From an uncultured bacterium (lineage in GTDB: Bacteria; Acidobacteriota; Aminicenantia; Aminicenantales; CALLJL01), in contig CALLJL010000008.1 in NCBI GenBank assembly GCA_938092135.1, positions 320,361 to 384,360 on the forward strand: 64,000 nucleotides of DNA. Direction: 5' to 3'. The notes below the pieces were generated by a model. It was not told the origin of the DNA. It did no database searches and was given only the letters and a program-made list of their open reading frames with translations. How positions within the stretch are numbered: position 1 is the stretch's first letter; each line of letters opens with the position of its first letter. A program made the translations under genes and the position numbers. This document shows positions 1-7,615 of the stretch, in pieces.

Positions 1-2
1 GT

Positions 3-182
3 CATTTTAGACCGGTATTTTTCGGAATTTCTTTGAATCTCAACCGAATCCATCTTTGAGCTTAAAGGGCAGGTGTTAACCAGAACAAAGCCTCTTTCCA
101 CCAAGTACTTTTCCATCAAAAAAATAAATTTTTCCTCACTGTTAACAACAGCATAAATTTTCTCATGACGACAACGATTCAT
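3..182 (-). CDS. Unknown protein, N-terminal part, runs off left edge
   Basis: This frame is not in the ORF track because it is cut by the window edge. An ATG at 182 reads leftward for 60 codons without a stop (begins MNRCRHEKIYAVVNSEEKF). The translation has a normal mixed composition (charged helices, ERGFVLVNTCPLSS) rather than the low-complexity look of shadow frames. A weak GAG-type ribosome site lies upstream (cgagtagataa). It is divergent from the sigma factor gene. I recognise no family, and a 60-codon open stretch can occur by chance, so the call is tentative. Confidence 0.4.
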   Translation of the reverse strand, partial: MNRCRHEKIYAVVNSEEKFIFLMEKYLVERGFVLVNTCPLSSKMDSVEIQRNSEKYRSKM

Positions 183-332
183 TTATCTACTCGGTATTCT
201 TTTTAGTCGCCAAAAAAGTAAGAATCAGAAAAAAACCTGAATTTAGAGGCAGAGAGCGGCCAAGATTCCAATTATGAGGCAGTGGTCCAGGCCAGATTTT
301 TAGTCTAAACACTTAGATAAACAAGATTTTTC

Positions 333-362
333 TTGAGCTAACAAAGCTTTGATGTTTATAAT
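333..362 (+). promoter_or_regulatory. Promoter of the ECF sigma factor gene
   Basis: TTGAGC at 333-338, an 18-bp spacer and a perfect TATAAT at 357-362. The -10 ends only 3 bp before the first ATG (366) and 9 bp before the second in-frame ATG (372). If this promoter is used, transcription would begin near 369 and the second ATG would be the usable, nearly leaderless start. Confidence 0.5.
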
Positions 363-365
363 AGA

Positions 366-926
366 ATGAAAATGTCTAAAAAGTTCTCTCCTCAAGATCT
401 AGAGGATATCGTTCGCCATTATCGACCTGTAATTGCCTTTACAGTCAGAAAAGCCCTTGGATCTCAATATCCAGAATGGGAGGATGTTGTTCAAGATATT
501 CTTACCCAGGTTATAAGCAAATTACAGAAAGGAGAATTCAGGGGAGAATGCAGCGTGGGTACTTTTATTTATACTATAACCAAAAGAAGGATTATCGATT
601 GCATAAGGCAAAAATCGAAGGTTGTCATTGAAAAAAAGGAGGAGATAGCTACCTTCTCCGGACCCGAAGATGATTTTATGAGGAAGGAGACGTCTGAATT
701 TATTTCCCGAGCTCTCTTCAGACTCAAACCAAAATTTAGGGAAATTCTTTATCTTTATTACTTTAAAGAGCTAAGCCGTGAGGAAATAGCTGCCAGGGTG
801 GGTCTTTCTGTCCGCCAAGTAAGCGAACGTCTCTATTATGCCCAGAAAGTTTTGGGGAAAGCCCTGAATAGATTTTTTCCCCAGAAAAATTCCAATTTTT
901 CGTTTTCCCGACGACTAAAAGAATGA
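366..926 (+). CDS. RNA polymerase sigma factor, ECF/sigma-70 family
   Basis: A 186-residue group IV (ECF-type) sigma factor that would direct RNA polymerase to a small regulon. Region 2 spans roughly residues 10-82, including the WEDVVQDIL stretch and GTFIYTITKRRIIDCIR, which resembles the -10 recognition helix. Region 4 spans about 110-168 (LKPKFREILYLYYFKELSREEIAARVGLSVRQVSERL), a clear helix-turn-helix. The downstream gene is a membrane anti-sigma factor, so activity is probably controlled by sequestration at the inner membrane. The start may be the second ATG at 372, given the promoter position. The signal it responds to cannot be read from the sequence. Confidence 0.9.
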   Translation: MKMSKKFSPQDLEDIVRHYRPVIAFTVRKALGSQYPEWEDVVQDILTQVISKLQKGEFRGECSVGTFIYTITKRRIIDCIRQKSKVVIEKKEEIATFSGPEDDFMRKETSEFISRALFRLKPKFREILYLYYFKELSREEIAARVGLSVRQVSERLYYAQKVLGKALNRFFPQKNSNFSFSRRLKE

Positions 927-949
927 AAAAAGGGCAAGGGAGAAAAATC

Positions 950-1606
950 ATGAGCCGATGTCGTTACGAAGATTTAATTGATGGCTATCTTTTAAACAAG
1001 CTTGACGCTGAAGAAGCTGAGCGCTTCGAAGAGCACTTTTTTAATTGTCCCCGATGTTTTGCCCGGTTGCAAGAAAGAGAGGCAATTATTAGAGCAATAA
1101 AAGCTCATGGGCCTGCCTTAGTTGAAAAGTTAGGCGTAGAACAACCTCGTTTGGCCCGCTGGGCTGATGACTTGTGGCTTCTTGTAGCCAATAGGCAATG
1201 GGTGCTCGCTCCGGCTTTGGCTGCGTTATTGATTGTTGTTTTTTTGATTTTTTCACCTTTTTCCAAAGACCAACCCCCTTCGTTTGTCCTTAACGGTGAA
1301 AATGTAATCAGAGGCCAGGCTATTAATCTCATCTCGCCAATTATTGATATCACTCAGCCGCCCCATTTCTTTGAATGGAAAAAACAGGGTGAAAATCTTG
1401 ATTATAAAATTTCTCTTTATGATAGCCACAATAAACTTCTTTGGACTTCCATTACTAGGGAAACCCATATTACTTTGCCTGAAGATATCAGAAGGCAGAT
1501 GAAGCCCGGTGAAAAATATTCCTGGCAAGTAAAGGCTTTGAGTCCCACAGGCATCTTAGTGGCTGTTTCGAGTCGCGTCCAATTTATGATTAAAAACAAC
1601 AATTAA
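950..1606 (+). CDS. Zinc-finger anti-sigma factor, single-pass membrane protein
   Basis: Likely partner of the preceding sigma factor. The N-terminus carries a zf-HC2-type anti-sigma domain with an HxxxCxxC motif (EHFFNCPRCF). One transmembrane segment follows (WVLAPALAALLIVVFLIF), then about 110 residues outside the membrane that resemble a beta-sandwich sensor. The ORF track starts at 923, where ATGA overlaps the sigma stop. I prefer the ATG at 950 because AAGGGAG lies 7 bp upstream and the protein then begins MSRCRYEDLIDGYL, as in the family. Translational coupling to the sigma gene is likely either way. The signal sensed by the outer domain is unknown. Confidence 0.85.
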   Translation: MSRCRYEDLIDGYLLNKLDAEEAERFEEHFFNCPRCFARLQEREAIIRAIKAHGPALVEKLGVEQPRLARWADDLWLLVANRQWVLAPALAALLIVVFLIFSPFSKDQPPSFVLNGENVIRGQAINLISPIIDITQPPHFFEWKKQGENLDYKISLYDSHNKLLWTSITRETHITLPEDIRRQMKPGEKYSWQVKALSPTGILVAVSSRVQFMIKNNN

Positions 1607-2286
1607 TCTTCAATTAAATACTCTTCTTCTTCACTATATAACCGACCGGCTGATTCTTCCTCAAAGGCCAAACAGCACATCAGCCGACCGCAAAGACCAG
1701 ATATTTTGGTGGGGTTGATTACAATTTGCTGTCGTCGGGCCTTTTGAATGGTAACTGGCTCAAAGGTTTTCATGAAATCAAAACAACAGATAATTCGACC
1801 ACATACGCCCAATCCACCCACGAGCTTGGCTTCATCGCGAACCCCAATCTGACGCATTTCAATCCTTATTTTCAGCTCCCGAGCCAGGTCCTTTACCAGC
1901 TGCCGGAAATCTATCCGGCCATCGGCCGTATAATAAAAAATAGCTTTTTTTTCCTCGAAAAAATAGCGAACAGCCACAAGCTTCATGGGCAGGCCATGGG
2001 CTTTTATTCTTTCAAGACAAAATTCAAAAGCGTACTTTTCCTTTTCCTTCAGCCAGGCTAACCTTTTTTTATCTTCCTCAGTGGCTATGCGGATAATTTT
2101 GACGGCGCCGCTGCTAAAACGCTGATGCTGACACGCCTCGCTTCCAATGTCAATTACTTCAGCCAAGTCACCGCCAAGATCTGATTCGATGAGACAGATG
2201 TCTCCTTTCGAAACATTAAGATCATTCTTCACAGCTCGGACAACTTTGCCTGTCGTTAGAGAAATCAACCGAACTATTTCGGCCAT
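1603..2286 (-). CDS. ricT: RicT/YaaT-like PSP1-domain protein
   Basis: A 227-residue PSP1 C-terminal domain protein of the RicT (YaaT) family. In Bacillus subtilis RicT forms a complex with RicA and RicF that carries iron-sulfur clusters and affects RNase Y-dependent mRNA processing. Family cysteines are visible as two clusters, CGRIICC (C162, C167, C168) and CGRLMCC (C199, C204, C205). Its start codon overlaps the holB stop as TAATG, so the two are co-translated; the yaaT-holB order is common in bacteria. RicA and RicF are not in this window, so the function here may be limited to cluster binding or replication-linked roles. The 3' end overlaps the convergent anti-sigma gene by 4 bp. Confidence 0.88.
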   Translation of the reverse strand: MAEIVRLISLTTGKVVRAVKNDLNVSKGDICLIESDLGGDLAEVIDIGSEACQHQRFSSGAVKIIRIATEEDKKRLAWLKEKEKYAFEFCLERIKAHGLPMKLVAVRYFFEEKKAIFYYTADGRIDFRQLVKDLARELKIRIEMRQIGVRDEAKLVGGLGVCGRIICCFDFMKTFEPVTIQKARRQQIVINPTKISGLCGRLMCCLAFEEESAGRLYSEEEEYLIED

Positions 2287-3281
2287 TATTTTTTTCTCCT
2301 CATTTGAACATAAAAATATAACCCAAGCAATTTGGCATTTAGATTTCGTTCGAGGCCAGAAAGAATTTCTTGGCTGAGCTCAATCCCTTTTAGACAAAAT
2401 TCCGGGGTCACTTGAAGTTTCAAGCCTTTCATCTCGTCGGTTAGGTCGGGATTGAGAAGCAAATTCTCATCTCCATTTTCTTCAAGCAACAGAAGATCGC
2501 GAAAAAAGGTGAGGAAATGGCGCATTATCATCTCTAGATCGCGCTTGAAATCAAGGCTTTTGGAAGAGGTGAGGGGGTCAATCAAAAAGAAATTGTCTTC
2601 AGTTATCATAGACTGGAAAAATTGCCAGGCTTTCTGGCGTTGAGTAATTATCCTTTCCCAGTCCATGGTCAAAGCTCTCTCCAAACTTCCCTGGGCCAGC
2701 AGGGCCATCAATCTGGCTTTTCCGGGTTCATAGCCTTTGGAAATGAGCTCGCCGACAATAATTTCTGGATTAATGGCCTTAAAAATGAAGGGGCGACAGC
2801 GAGAACGAATTGTAGCCGGAATAAGGTCGGGATTAGTGGTTATCAGAATGAAATAGGTGTAAAAGGGTGGTTCTTCAAGTATTTTAAGAAGAGCATTGGC
2901 CGCTTCTATAGACATTCTCTCAGCCTCTTCGAAAATAAAAACCCGATTTTTTCCGACCATGGGCTTCATGAGAGCCAAAGGTCTTACTTCCCGAACAAAA
3001 TCAATGCCCAGAGTCTTCCTATCATCATCCTCCTTTAAACCTAAAATAATAACGTCAGGAAAATTATTTTTAATAATTGCTCGACAGGAAGAACATTCTC
3101 CACAAGCGTCATTTTCCATCCTTTCACAGTTTAAAGCCTGGGATAAAACTAATGCCGTCTTTTTCATGCCCAATTCATCTTGGCCAAAAAAAAGCAGGGA
3201 ATTAGCTAGCTTGCCCATGGCCAGAGAGGCAAGCAAAGCCTTTTTTACCTCTCCATGGATGTAAATCTCAGATAGGGGCAT
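2286..3281 (-). CDS. holB: DNA polymerase III subunit delta'
   Basis: A 331-residue clamp-loader subunit. The AAA+ fold is present but the P-loop is degenerate (GQDELGMKKT), as expected for delta', which does not hydrolyse ATP. A four-cysteine zinc site is visible at C52, C60, C63 and C66 (CERMENDACGECSSC), and the SRC motif is intact (RSRCRPF). The start overlaps the end of uvrA by 14 bp and the stop overlaps ricT, so the order uvrA-holB-ricT is one transcription unit. The delta subunit gene (holA) is elsewhere in this window at about 34 kb. Confidence 0.9.
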   Translation of the reverse strand: MPLSEIYIHGEVKKALLASLAMGKLANSLLFFGQDELGMKKTALVLSQALNCERMENDACGECSSCRAIIKNNFPDVIILGLKEDDDRKTLGIDFVREVRPLALMKPMVGKNRVFIFEEAERMSIEAANALLKILEEPPFYTYFILITTNPDLIPATIRSRCRPFIFKAINPEIIVGELISKGYEPGKARLMALLAQGSLERALTMDWERIITQRQKAWQFFQSMITEDNFFLIDPLTSSKSLDFKRDLEMIMRHFLTFFRDLLLLEENGDENLLLNPDLTDEMKGLKLQVTPEFCLKGIELSQEILSGLERNLNAKLLGLYFYVQMRRKK

Positions 3282-5802
3282 CGAATTTCCTTTCAGCTGG
3301 CTTGACCTGCAAAATTTTTCTAAGAAATTGACCTGTATAAGAACGGGGGTTTTCAGCTACTTCCTCTGGTGTGCCCATAGCTACCACCCACCCCCCCTCC
3401 TTGCCACCTTCAGGGCCAAGATCAACGATATAATCGCAGGATTTAATAACATCAAGGTTATGCTCAATTATAATAACAGTATTGCCTAAATCGACAAGTC
3501 CATGAAGCACTTCAATGAGCTTACGCACATCCTCAAAATGTAAACCTGTCGTAGGTTCATCCAGAATATAAAGGGTTTTGCCTGTCGACTTGCGTGAAAG
3601 CTCTTTCGTTAGCTTAATGCGCTGAGCCTCCCCCCCTGAAAGCGTGGGGGCTGGCTGTCCAAGCCGAAGATATCCAAGCCCAACGCGCTGTAATGTGGCC
3701 AGCTTTTTTTTGAGCAAAGGATGGGCTTTAAGCTCTTCATAAGCCTCATCCACTGTCATATTTAAAAAATCAGCAATATTCTTACCATGGTAAAGAACAG
3801 CCAGGGTTTCCTTGTTATAGCGGAGGCCACCGCACCGATCACAAGTAACAAGAACATCGGGTAAAAAGTGCATTTCGATTTTTTTTACTCCGGCTCCCTG
3901 GCATTCTTCGCAGCGACCCCCAGGCAAATTAAAGCTAAAGCGACTGGCTGTATAGCCTCTCATTCTCGCCTCGGGAGTCCGGGCAAAAAGTTGTCTCAGG
4001 GGAGTAAACAAACCAGTGTAAGTCGCTGGATTGGAACGAGGGGTTCGGCCAATCGGTTTCTGATCAACAGCTACCACTTTATCAATTTGGTCGATGCCTT
4101 CAATCTTTTCATGCTTACCAGGCTTATCTGTTGAGCGATAAAGCTTTTTCATCAGAGCTTTCCAGAGGATATCACTAACCAAGGTGCTTTTTCCCGAGCC
4201 AGAAACTCCGGTAACCGCGACCATTACTCCCAGGGGAAGATAAACATCAATTCCTTTAAGATTATGCTCACTGGCCTTGCGGATAACAAGCCATCCCTTA
4301 GGCTGGCGCCTTAATTGGGGAATAGGAATTTCCCTTTCCCCCCTAAGATACTGGGCAGTCAGGGACTCAGAACATTTAAGGATAGAAGTTAAGGGACCTT
4401 CTGCAACCTTATAGCCTCCCTTTTCGCCAGCTCCAGGCCCCAGATCAAGGATATAATCAGCTGAGCGAATCGTTTGTTCGTCATGCTCGACCACCACAAC
4501 AGTATTACCTTCATTCCTTAAGGCCCGGAGCAGGTTGATTAGCCGATGATTGTCCCTCTGATGAAGGCCAATTGTGGGTTCATCAAGAACGTAAAGAACT
4601 CCTTTAAGTCGAGCGCCAATTTGGGCCGTCAAACGAATTCTCTGAGCTTCACCACCTGATAAAGTTGATGTTGGCCGGCCAAGATGCAAATAGCCAAGGC
4701 CGAGTTCCTCCATCACTTGAAGCCGGGAGAGGATTTCCTTGATTATCCGAGAAGCAATCACTTCTTGGGAAGGCGGAAAAGAAAGGGAAGAAAGGGTTTG
4801 AATAAGCTGGCTTACGGGAAGCAAACTTAGGTCGTGGATGCTTTTGCCGCCCACAAGAACAGCCAGCGATTCTTTTTTTAATCGGCTACCATGACAAAGG
4901 GGGCAAACCTCTTCAGTCAGCTCAATTTCACCCCATTCATCAAGTCTTGTTTTATAACCAAGACCATTACACTCGGGGCAGGCTCCATAGGGACTATTGA
5001 AAGAGAAGAATCGTGGCTCAAGCCGGGGCAGACTGATTTCACAGAAGGGACAAAGAAGCTTGATGGAAAAGAGCATTTTTTGGCCATTTTCCTGAATAAT
5101 CAATAAATCGCCCCCAGCAAGTTCAAGGGCCTTATCCACAGCTTCCTTGAGTCTTTTCTCCCGATCAGGCTTGATGATAACCTCATCGACGAGGACCTCA
5201 ATATCATGTTTTTTTGTCTTTTCCAGCCAGATTTCCTCATCAAGATCTCGCCAGCGGCCATCAACCCTAACTTTAAGATAGCCCTTACGTCTTAAACGCT
5301 CAAAAAGCTTGGTATATTCTCCCTTTCTACCCCGGATAAGGGGAGCCAGAATTTTAAGCTTTTCCCCATCGAAAAGCTCTTTAAGCCTTACAATCATGCT
5401 TTCACGGCTTTGAGCCTGGACCGGTCGTCCACAACGAGGACAATGGGGAATACCAACTCGGGCAAAAAGCAATCTTAAAAAATCGTGAATTTCGGTTACT
5501 GTTCCAACCGTGGATCGCGGGTTGGTGGTAATCGTTTTCTGATCAATTGAAATTGAAGGAGATATACCTTCAATTGATTCCATTTCAGGTTTAGGCATAA
5601 TTTCAATAAATTGCCGGGCATAAGCGGAAAGGCATTCAAGATAACGTCGTTGCCCTTCAGCAAAAAGCGTATCAAAGGCCAGGGAGCTTTTGCCTGAACC
5701 ACTCGGTCCGGTAATTACTATTAATCGGTTGCGAGGCAGAGAAACATCGATGTTTTTGAGGTTGTGCTGGGCGGCTTTCTTTATTCTAATTTCATTAAGC
5801 AT
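3268..5802 (-). CDS. uvrA: Excinuclease ABC subunit A, shortened form
   Basis: Damage-recognition ATPase of nucleotide excision repair. Two ABC modules are present: Walker A GPSGSGKSS near residue 32 and GVSGSGKST in the second half, each with an LSGGEAQRI signature. The UvrB-binding region is present after CPRCGRP, and the C-terminal zinc module (CEECQGAGV...CDRCGG) is intact. At 844 residues it is about 95 shorter than usual. The gap lies between CPECNGLG and CPLCHGSRL, where only about 20 residues replace a segment that normally exceeds 100. The loss is in frame and both flanks are well conserved, so the protein is probably functional. First gene of the uvrA-holB-ricT unit, with a promoter 6 bp before its ATG. 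Confidence 0.93.
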   Translation of the reverse strand: MLNEIRIKKAAQHNLKNIDVSLPRNRLIVITGPSGSGKSSLAFDTLFAEGQRRYLECLSAYARQFIEIMPKPEMESIEGISPSISIDQKTITTNPRSTVGTVTEIHDFLRLLFARVGIPHCPRCGRPVQAQSRESMIVRLKELFDGEKLKILAPLIRGRKGEYTKLFERLRRKGYLKVRVDGRWRDLDEEIWLEKTKKHDIEVLVDEVIIKPDREKRLKEAVDKALELAGGDLLIIQENGQKMLFSIKLLCPFCEISLPRLEPRFFSFNSPYGACPECNGLGYKTRLDEWGEIELTEEVCPLCHGSRLKKESLAVLVGGKSIHDLSLLPVSQLIQTLSSLSFPPSQEVIASRIIKEILSRLQVMEELGLGYLHLGRPTSTLSGGEAQRIRLTAQIGARLKGVLYVLDEPTIGLHQRDNHRLINLLRALRNEGNTVVVVEHDEQTIRSADYILDLGPGAGEKGGYKVAEGPLTSILKCSESLTAQYLRGEREIPIPQLRRQPKGWLVIRKASEHNLKGIDVYLPLGVMVAVTGVSGSGKSTLVSDILWKALMKKLYRSTDKPGKHEKIEGIDQIDKVVAVDQKPIGRTPRSNPATYTGLFTPLRQLFARTPEARMRGYTASRFSFNLPGGRCEECQGAGVKKIEMHFLPDVLVTCDRCGGLRYNKETLAVLYHGKNIADFLNMTVDEAYEELKAHPLLKKKLATLQRVGLGYLRLGQPAPTLSGGEAQRIKLTKELSRKSTGKTLYILDEPTTGLHFEDVRKLIEVLHGLVDLGNTVIIIEHNLDVIKSCDYIVDLGPEGGKEGGWVVAMGTPEEVAENPRSYTGQFLRKILQVKPAERKFDAPI

Positions 5803-5808
5803 ATATTC

Positions 5809-5837
5809 ATTTTAGCTTTAGGCGGACGAGCTGACAA
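5809..5837 (-). promoter_or_regulatory. Promoter of the uvrA-holB-ricT unit, leaderless arrangement
   Basis: On the minus strand TTGTCA (5837-5832), exactly 17 bp, then TAAAAT (5814-5809). The -10 is followed by 6 bp and the uvrA ATG, which places the expected transcription start on or next to the start codon. No Shine-Dalgarno fits in the remaining space. Confidence 0.6.
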
Positions 5838-5925
5838 ATCTATCCTCGACTCTATTCTTCGATAATCAAGTTAATGGCCCCTTAAAATTCCGGTTTTTAT
5901 AAAATAACTTTTTAGATTTGATTTT

Positions 5926-7263
5926 TTAGTTAGAAATTCTTTTTTTATAAAATTTCCATAAAAAATAAATGGGAAGTCCCGAGACCATGAAAACGAGATC
6001 TATAAGGGTCCGCCGCCATTCAAAAATTGACCTAAAAATAATAAAGACCAAAAGACCAGACAAATAAAGAACAGGAAAAAAAGGGAAAAGAGGAACGCGA
6101 TATCCCCCCTTTTCTCCAACTCCGGTAATCCGAAATTTAATGAGGGCAATAGTGCTCATGGCTAAGAAGACAAGAATACCAAAGACCATTCCCGCAGCAA
6201 TTACTTCAAACCGGCTTCGAAGGAAAAGAATAGCCAAAGCCCATAGACAGTGAGCCATCACTGCTCGGGAGGGAGTACGAAAACGGGGGTGAACATAATT
6301 GAGCCAATCAAGAAATAGACCGTCTCTGGCCATGGCATAGTACACTCGAGTAGCGGTCATCATGGTTCCATTAATGCTCCCTGTGGCCGAAAGAATTACT
6401 AAAAGGGCCACAAAGGAGGCACCAACAGGTCCGGCTAGCCGAACAGCAACTGCAGAGGCCACAATAGTATTTCCTCTAACCCCTTCCATCCCTAAGGTAA
6501 GGTGGTAAATATAATTGATTAAACAATAGATGGCCACTATAAGGCTAATCCCGAAAAAAAGGCTCAAAGGAATTGTTCGTCGCGGATTGCGCATCTCACC
6601 AGCTGAATAGCCAAGCCTTTCAAAGCCTGTATGGGCAAAAAAGACCATCATTAAAGCCGCTATTATTCGGGTTTTCATATTAAGAGGAATCACTGGCTCC
6701 ATTTTCTGAGTCAAGCCGCTTTCAAGGCCACGACTAAGAACAAGACCGCCTATAACAAAAATTAAAAGCCCCGATACTTTAAAAAAGGTCGTCAATTTCT
6801 GAAAAGCACTTGCCCACTTGAGGCCAATGATATTCAAAAGCCCAAGAATTAAAATCACACTGACCGCCACTGTTCGGTGGGCAATAGGGCTTAAAGGAAT
6901 AAAATAGCCAAGATAATCGGCGGTCACTATGGCCAGCCCAGCGGCCGGACTTGTCCGGATAATAAAAAGCTGGGCCCAACCAAAAAGGAAGCCTACCAAT
7001 GGCCCGAAGGCCTTATAGAGATAAACATATTCGCCTCCGGTGTGGGGAAATCTTGTTCCTAGCTCAGCATAAATTAAGCCCCCGAGAAAAACGAAAAAAC
7101 CAACGGCTACCCAAAGAATTATTATCTGGTTAAAAGAAGAAAGATAGCCGGCAATTATCTGAGGAGTTGAATAGATGCCAGCTCCAATGGTAATACCAAT
7201 TAAAATGGCCAGACCGTCAACTAAACTCAAGGAACGAGGAAGAGTAACCTGCGACCGACTCAT
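5926..7263 (-). CDS. APC-family amino acid permease
   Basis: A 445-residue inner-membrane transporter of the amino acid-polyamine-organocation superfamily with about 12 hydrophobic segments. The first helix carries the family's unwound-helix motif (GITIGAGIYSTPQIIAGYL). Later features such as the VFFAHTGFERLGYSAGEMRNPRRTIP stretch and the loop MTATRVYYAMARDGLFLDWL are typical of LAT/ACT-type permeases. The substrate cannot be assigned. It stands alone, transcribed away from the helicase gene, with no catabolic gene beside it to indicate what is imported. Confidence 0.85.
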   Translation of the reverse strand: MSRSQVTLPRSLSLVDGLAILIGITIGAGIYSTPQIIAGYLSSFNQIIILWVAVGFFVFLGGLIYAELGTRFPHTGGEYVYLYKAFGPLVGFLFGWAQLFIIRTSPAAGLAIVTADYLGYFIPLSPIAHRTVAVSVILILGLLNIIGLKWASAFQKLTTFFKVSGLLIFVIGGLVLSRGLESGLTQKMEPVIPLNMKTRIIAALMMVFFAHTGFERLGYSAGEMRNPRRTIPLSLFFGISLIVAIYCLINYIYHLTLGMEGVRGNTIVASAVAVRLAGPVGASFVALLVILSATGSINGTMMTATRVYYAMARDGLFLDWLNYVHPRFRTPSRAVMAHCLWALAILFLRSRFEVIAAGMVFGILVFLAMSTIALIKFRITGVGEKGGYRVPLFPFFPVLYLSGLLVFIIFRSIFEWRRTLIDLVFMVSGLPIYFLWKFYKKRISN

Positions 7264-7615
7264 GTTTTTTTTAACCCCAACTATTTTGCTTCCTTTTCTA
7301 TTTAATGTTTACTTTCTTTAAAATCTAATTTTTAAATCTTCTCTAAACCTTTTAATTAAACAATTTATTGCCTTTTTTTAATTCAAGTTTAAGGAATTTT
7401 ACCCAGATTTATCCTGAATTCAGACGCAAGTCAAGGCTGCCAATAAAAAGGGAGAGCCTTTCGGAAATTTCCCGAGTTATTCCTGTTTTTAATTTAAAAA
7501 AGGCCAATAGAAATAATTAATTCAAATCAATTATATTTTAAATAGGATTTTAAAGAAAAATTTTACTATAGTTTTGAATTTGCCTTAATAATGCGATAGG
7601 ATTTTTATATGAACC
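7264..7615. other. AT-rich intergenic region between divergent permease and helicase genes
   Basis: About 350 bases with no gene I can support. It must hold both divergent promoters. Near the helicase start, TTGCCT and a weak TTTATA-like -10 lie just ahead of the ATG with no Shine-Dalgarno. A 10-bp palindrome GGAAATTTCC lies near 7463 and a short AAGGCT/AGCCTT inverted repeat just before it. Neither is strong enough to name. Confidence 0.4.
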
